From: an uncultured Mucispirillum sp.
GTDB taxonomy: Bacteria; Chrysiogenota; Deferribacteres; Deferribacterales; Mucispirillaceae
Direction of reading: 5' to 3'
DNA: 7,252 nucleotides
Assembly: GCA_945947845.1 (NCBI GenBank)
Contig: CAMEZN010000084.1
Span: 1-7,252 of the forward strand
A program made the position numbers and the translations under genes. This document shows, piece after piece, positions 4,176-7,252 of the stretch (its first letter is position 1; each line of letters begins with the position of its first letter). Below the pieces are notes generated by a model that worked only from the letters and a program-made list of their open reading frames with translations, searched no databases and had not been told where the DNA came from.

Positions 4176-6803
4176 ATGGCAAAAGAATTGTCCAGCAGAA
4201 TAAACCCTGCTGAATATGAAAAAAGTATCTATAAATTTTGGCTTGATAAAAAGCTTTTTCATGCAGATGAATATTCTAAAAAACCTGCATATTCAATAGT
4301 TATACCACCACCAAATGTTACAGGTTCGCTTCATATGGGGCATGCCCTAGATGAAACTATACAAGATATATTAGCCCGCTTTAAAAGAATGAAAGGTTAT
4401 GAAGTTTTATGGATGCCGGGCACTGACCATGCAGGTATTGCAACACAAAATGTTGTTGAAAAAATTATAGCAAAAGAAGGCAAAACTCGTTATGATTTAG
4501 GCAGAGAAGCTTTTATAGAAAGAGTATGGCAGCAGAAAAGAGAATCAGGCGGAACAATCATAAGCCAGCTGAAAGCTCTTGGTTCAAGCTGTGATTGGGA
4601 TAGAGAACGTTTTACAATGGACGAAGGTTTATCTCGTGCTGTAAGAGAAGTATTTTATACTCTTTATAAAGAAGGCTTAATATATCGTTCTAATTATATG
4701 GTCAACTGGTGTGCAAGATGTCATACTGCATTAAGTGATATTGAAGTAGAATTTACTGAAAAAGATGACTTTCTTTACCATCTAAAATATCCTATTGAAA
4801 ACAGCAGTGAATATTTAGAAATTGCCACTACCCGCCCAGAAACATATCTTGGTGATACTGCTGTTGCTGTTCACCCAGATGATGAAAGATATAAACATTT
4901 AGTAGGAAAAAATGTTATTCTTCCATTAATTAATAGAAAAATTCCTATAATTGCAGATGATTTTGTAGAAACTGAATTTGGAACAGGCTGTGTTAAAATC
5001 ACCCCTGCTCATGACCAAAATGACTTTGCAGCTGGTAAAAGACATAATTTAGAAGAAATCGTCTGTATTGATGAAAATAATAAAATATGCGGTAACTTCT
5101 ATCCAGAATTTGAAGGAATGGATATATTAACTGCAAGAAAAGCTGTAATAGAAAAATTTAAAGAACTTGATTTAGTTGTAAAAATTGAACCATTGAAACA
5201 TAATGTTGGCTGCTGTTACAGATGTAACTCTGTAATTGAACCCCGTGTTTCTATGCAGTGGTTTGTAAAAACTAAACCACTTGCAGAAAAAGCAATAGAA
5301 GCAGTTGAAACTGGTAAAATTAAACTTATTCCAAAACAATGGGAAAATACATTTTATGAATGGATGAATAATATCAGGGACTGGTGTATTTCTCGCCAGA
5401 TTTGGTGGGGACATAGAATTCCTGCATGGCATTGTGCAGACTGTTCTCATACAACTGTTGCCAAAACAGACCCAGATAAATGTGAAAAATGCGGCTCTAC
5501 AAATATCCATCAAGATGAAGATGTGCTTGATACATGGTTTTCTTCTTCCTTATGGCCATTTTCAACAATGGGATACCCTGAAAATACTGATTTATTAAAA
5601 AAATTCTACCCTACTTCTACACTTGTAACAGGCTTTGATATTTTATTTTTCTGGGTTGCTAGAATGATGATGATGGGGCTTAAATTTATGGACGATGTGC
5701 CATTTAAAGATGTTTATCTCCATGCTCTTGTTCGTGATGAAAAGGGGCAGAAAATGAGTAAATCAAAAGGAAATGTTATTGACCCACTGATTATGATTGA
5801 TAAATATGGAGCAGATGCATTTCGCTTTACTCTTGCTATTTTTGCAGCTCAGGGCAGAGATATTAAAATGAATGTAGATAGAGTTGAAGGATACAGAAAC
5901 TTTATTAATAAAATATGGAATGCTTCCAGATTTATTTTAATGAACCTTGGCGATGAAATACCAAAAATTGATGAAAACAGCCTTGAAAATGTTGATAAAT
6001 GGATATTAATGAAATTACAGCAGGCAGCTAAAAAAGCATCAAAAGCAATAGATTCATACAGCATAAATGATGCAGCAAATGAGCTTTATCAATTTTTCTG
6101 GTTAACTTTCTGCGACTGGTATCTGGAACTTATTAAAGACAGACTGTTTAAAGGCAGCGATAAAGAAAAAGAACAGGCTCTTGCTGTTGCAGCTTTTGTT
6201 TTAGAAAAATCATTAATTGCACTGCACCCTTATATTCCTTTTGTTACAGAACATATTTTCCAAACATTAACAGGAAAAGAAACTATTATGTATGAAGAAT
6301 ATCCTGATAATTTAAATTATAACTTTGAAAAAGAAGAAAAAGGAATAGATAAAGTCATTGAAGCTGTAAGCCTAATTAGAAATATTCGCGGTGAATATAA
6401 TATTACTCCTGCAGCTCAGCTTGAAGTATACATTAATACTGATGATAATAATGCCCTTACACTGTTTAAAGCAGAAATGCAGTTAATTATGAAAATGGGT
6501 AAAGCAAAATCAATTCAATTTAATGAAAAAGCACCTGAAAACTGTGCAAAAAGTGTTGGCAATGGCTTTGAAATAATGGTTTCATTAGAAGGCACAATTA
6601 ATGTGGAAGAAGAAATTGCAAGGCTTGAAAAAGAGAAAAAAGCAGTTATGAAAGATGTTAACCTATATGGCGGTAAACTGCAAAATGAAGGCTATCTTGC
6701 AAAAGCTCCTGCACAGGTTATTGAAAAAGATAAAAAGATTTATGAAGAAGCAAAAGCAAGGCTTGATAAAATTGATGAAGCATTAGCAGGTCTTAAAAAG
6801 TAA
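4176..6803 (+). CDS. valS: Valyl-tRNA synthetase
   Basis: A complete class Ia synthetase of 875 residues, within the family's usual 850-950, that charges tRNA-Val in the cytosol. Visible in order: PPPNVTGSLHMGH with the HIGH-type motif HMGH (53-56); PGTDHAGIATQ (81-91); the CP1 editing domain with TTRPE (218-222) and TPAHD (276-280), which clears mischarged Thr-tRNA-Val; cysteine pairs C179/C182 and C347/C350, and C420/C423 with C436/C439, likely zinc-binding; DVLDTWFSS; KMSKS (526-530); an alpha-helical anticodon-binding domain (about 615-770); and the C-terminal coiled-coil arm (about 805-875) typical of bacterial ValS. All key motifs are intact. GGAG six bases before the ATG supports the start. 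The 47-nt gap upstream is the longest in the operon; I saw no terminator or T-box in it. The next gene overlaps the stop by one base (TAATG). Confidence 0.98.
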   Translation: MAKELSSRINPAEYEKSIYKFWLDKKLFHADEYSKKPAYSIVIPPPNVTGSLHMGHALDETIQDILARFKRMKGYEVLWMPGTDHAGIATQNVVEKIIAKEGKTRYDLGREAFIERVWQQKRESGGTIISQLKALGSSCDWDRERFTMDEGLSRAVREVFYTLYKEGLIYRSNYMVNWCARCHTALSDIEVEFTEKDDFLYHLKYPIENSSEYLEIATTRPETYLGDTAVAVHPDDERYKHLVGKNVILPLINRKIPIIADDFVETEFGTGCVKITPAHDQNDFAAGKRHNLEEIVCIDENNKICGNFYPEFEGMDILTARKAVIEKFKELDLVVKIEPLKHNVGCCYRCNSVIEPRVSMQWFVKTKPLAEKAIEAVETGKIKLIPKQWENTFYEWMNNIRDWCISRQIWWGHRIPAWHCADCSHTTVAKTDPDKCEKCGSTNIHQDEDVLDTWFSSSLWPFSTMGYPENTDLLKKFYPTSTLVTGFDILFFWVARMMMMGLKFMDDVPFKDVYLHALVRDEKGQKMSKSKGNVIDPLIMIDKYGADAFRFTLAIFAAQGRDIKMNVDRVEGYRNFINKIWNASRFILMNLGDEIPKIDENSLENVDKWILMKLQQAAKKASKAIDSYSINDAANELYQFFWLTFCDWYLELIKDRLFKGSDKEKEQALAVAAFVLEKSLIALHPYIPFVTEHIFQTLTGKETIMYEEYPDNLNYNFEKEEKGIDKVIEAVSLIRNIRGEYNITPAAQLEVYINTDDNNALTLFKAEMQLIMKMGKAKSIQFNEKAPENCAKSVGNGFEIMVSLEGTINVEEEIARLEKEKKAVMKDVNLYGGKLQNEGYLAKAPAQVIEKDKKIYEEAKARLDKIDEALAGLKK

Positions 6804-7252
6804 TGGCATTAGAAAAAAATAAGCCGCCATATTTAAGGCGAATATTTGCAGGAAAAAATATATATATATTTGCTATGGTGGCTCTTGCCTTTGCATTTTT
6901 AAATATATACAGGCTTAATAATCCATTAGAAATAGGCTCTACTGCTCCTGAACTTGTATTAACAGCAGTAAATGGAGAAAGCTTTACAATGAATGAAATA
7001 TTAAGCCCAAAAGTATTGATTTTTTATAAGAAACATACTTATTTTTCTAACTATATTATTAATACTACTTACAAACGAGCACTTCCTGCATTTAAAATAT
7101 TACAGGATAAAGGACTTGCTCAGGTTATAGTGATTGCTCAGGGATATGATAATATTGAAGAATTGAATAATCTATTGGGGGAAGATGATTATTCTAATTA
7201 TAAAAATATAATATTTGTTACAGACACTAAATCAGCTGGTAAAAAATATGGG
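6803..7252 (+). CDS. Membrane-anchored thioredoxin-fold (redoxin/TlpA-like) protein without visible cysteines, partial
   Basis: The frame opens at an ATG overlapping the valS stop (TAATG) and stays open to the window edge, 150 codons. Residues 11-13 (LRR) and a hydrophobic segment at about 20-36 suggest an N-in membrane anchor. The rest would then lie outside the cytoplasm. GSTAPELVL (45-53), VNGESFTMNEIL (56-67) and KVLIFYKKH (70-78) follow the AhpC/TSA-TlpA pattern (iGspAPdF, nGe, kvvlvnFWatWC). Where WCxxC is expected the sequence is HTYFSN (78-83), and none of the 150 residues is cysteine, so thiol redox chemistry is not evident. The strand QVIVIAQGYDN (107-117) and IIFVTD (136-141) fit the later thioredoxin fold. 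It may be a non-redox scaffold, or the thiols may lie past the edge. Translation is probably coupled to valS; no strong ribosome site of its own is seen. Confidence 0.72.
   Translation, partial: MALEKNKPPYLRRIFAGKNIYIFAMVALAFAFLNIYRLNNPLEIGSTAPELVLTAVNGESFTMNEILSPKVLIFYKKHTYFSNYIINTTYKRALPAFKILQDKGLAQVIVIAQGYDNIEELNNLLGEDDYSNYKNIIFVTDTKSAGKKYG

Noticed and set aside
5172..5513. Minus-strand 113-codon open frame inside valS
   Set aside because: It is a shadow of the valS frame, which is fully supported by family motifs across this stretch.
5849..6064. Minus-strand 71-codon open frame inside valS
   Set aside because: It is a shadow of valS without its own start signals or homology.

Overview
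The window is a strongly AT-rich bacterial chromosome segment with A/T-ending codons, good Shine-Dalgarno sites (GAGG, GGAG, AAGG) and consensus-like sigma-70 promoters. The housekeeping content, AT bias and a probably membrane-anchored redoxin suggest a low-GC, Gram-negative-type bacterium. A Deferribacterota member such as Mucispirillum is my best guess, but no marker in the window proves it. I see no insertion sequence, CRISPR array, phage gene or other sign of transfer.

Left part, minus strand (1-1490): the start of a tryptophan operon. A promoter (TTGACA-N17-TATATA) is followed by a leader of about 210 nt. The leader holds a 35-codon ORF with one Trp codon near its end, inside a GC-rich hairpin, and then a weak terminator-like hairpin. 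Next comes a 366-codon gene that looks like a fused TrpC-TrpF (indole-3-glycerol phosphate synthase / phosphoribosylanthranilate isomerase). It is shortened, and most catalytic residues are replaced. After 14 nt trpB begins; only its first 42 codons are inside the window.

Middle (1491-1777): a divergent AT-rich intergenic stretch with tRNA-Gly(CCC) on the plus strand, followed by a promoter (TTGATT-N17-TATAAT) for the next operon.

Right part, plus strand (1778-7252): a compact operon of a Trm112-like zinc-ribbon protein, bifunctional NAD(P)H-hydrate repair enzyme Nnr, tRNA t6A factor TsaE, an acidic probably coiled-coil protein of unknown function, valyl-tRNA synthetase ValS, and the start of a membrane-anchored thioredoxin-fold protein. 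Gaps are 2 to 47 nt, with overlaps at nnr/tsaE and valS/redoxin. The theme is translation quality (t6A, tRNA charging, a methyltransferase-activator-like protein) plus metabolite repair.

The most unusual points are two apparent pseudoenzymes at the two ends: the TrpCF-like protein between a trp-type leader and trpB, and the redoxin-like protein with no cysteine in its visible 150 residues.
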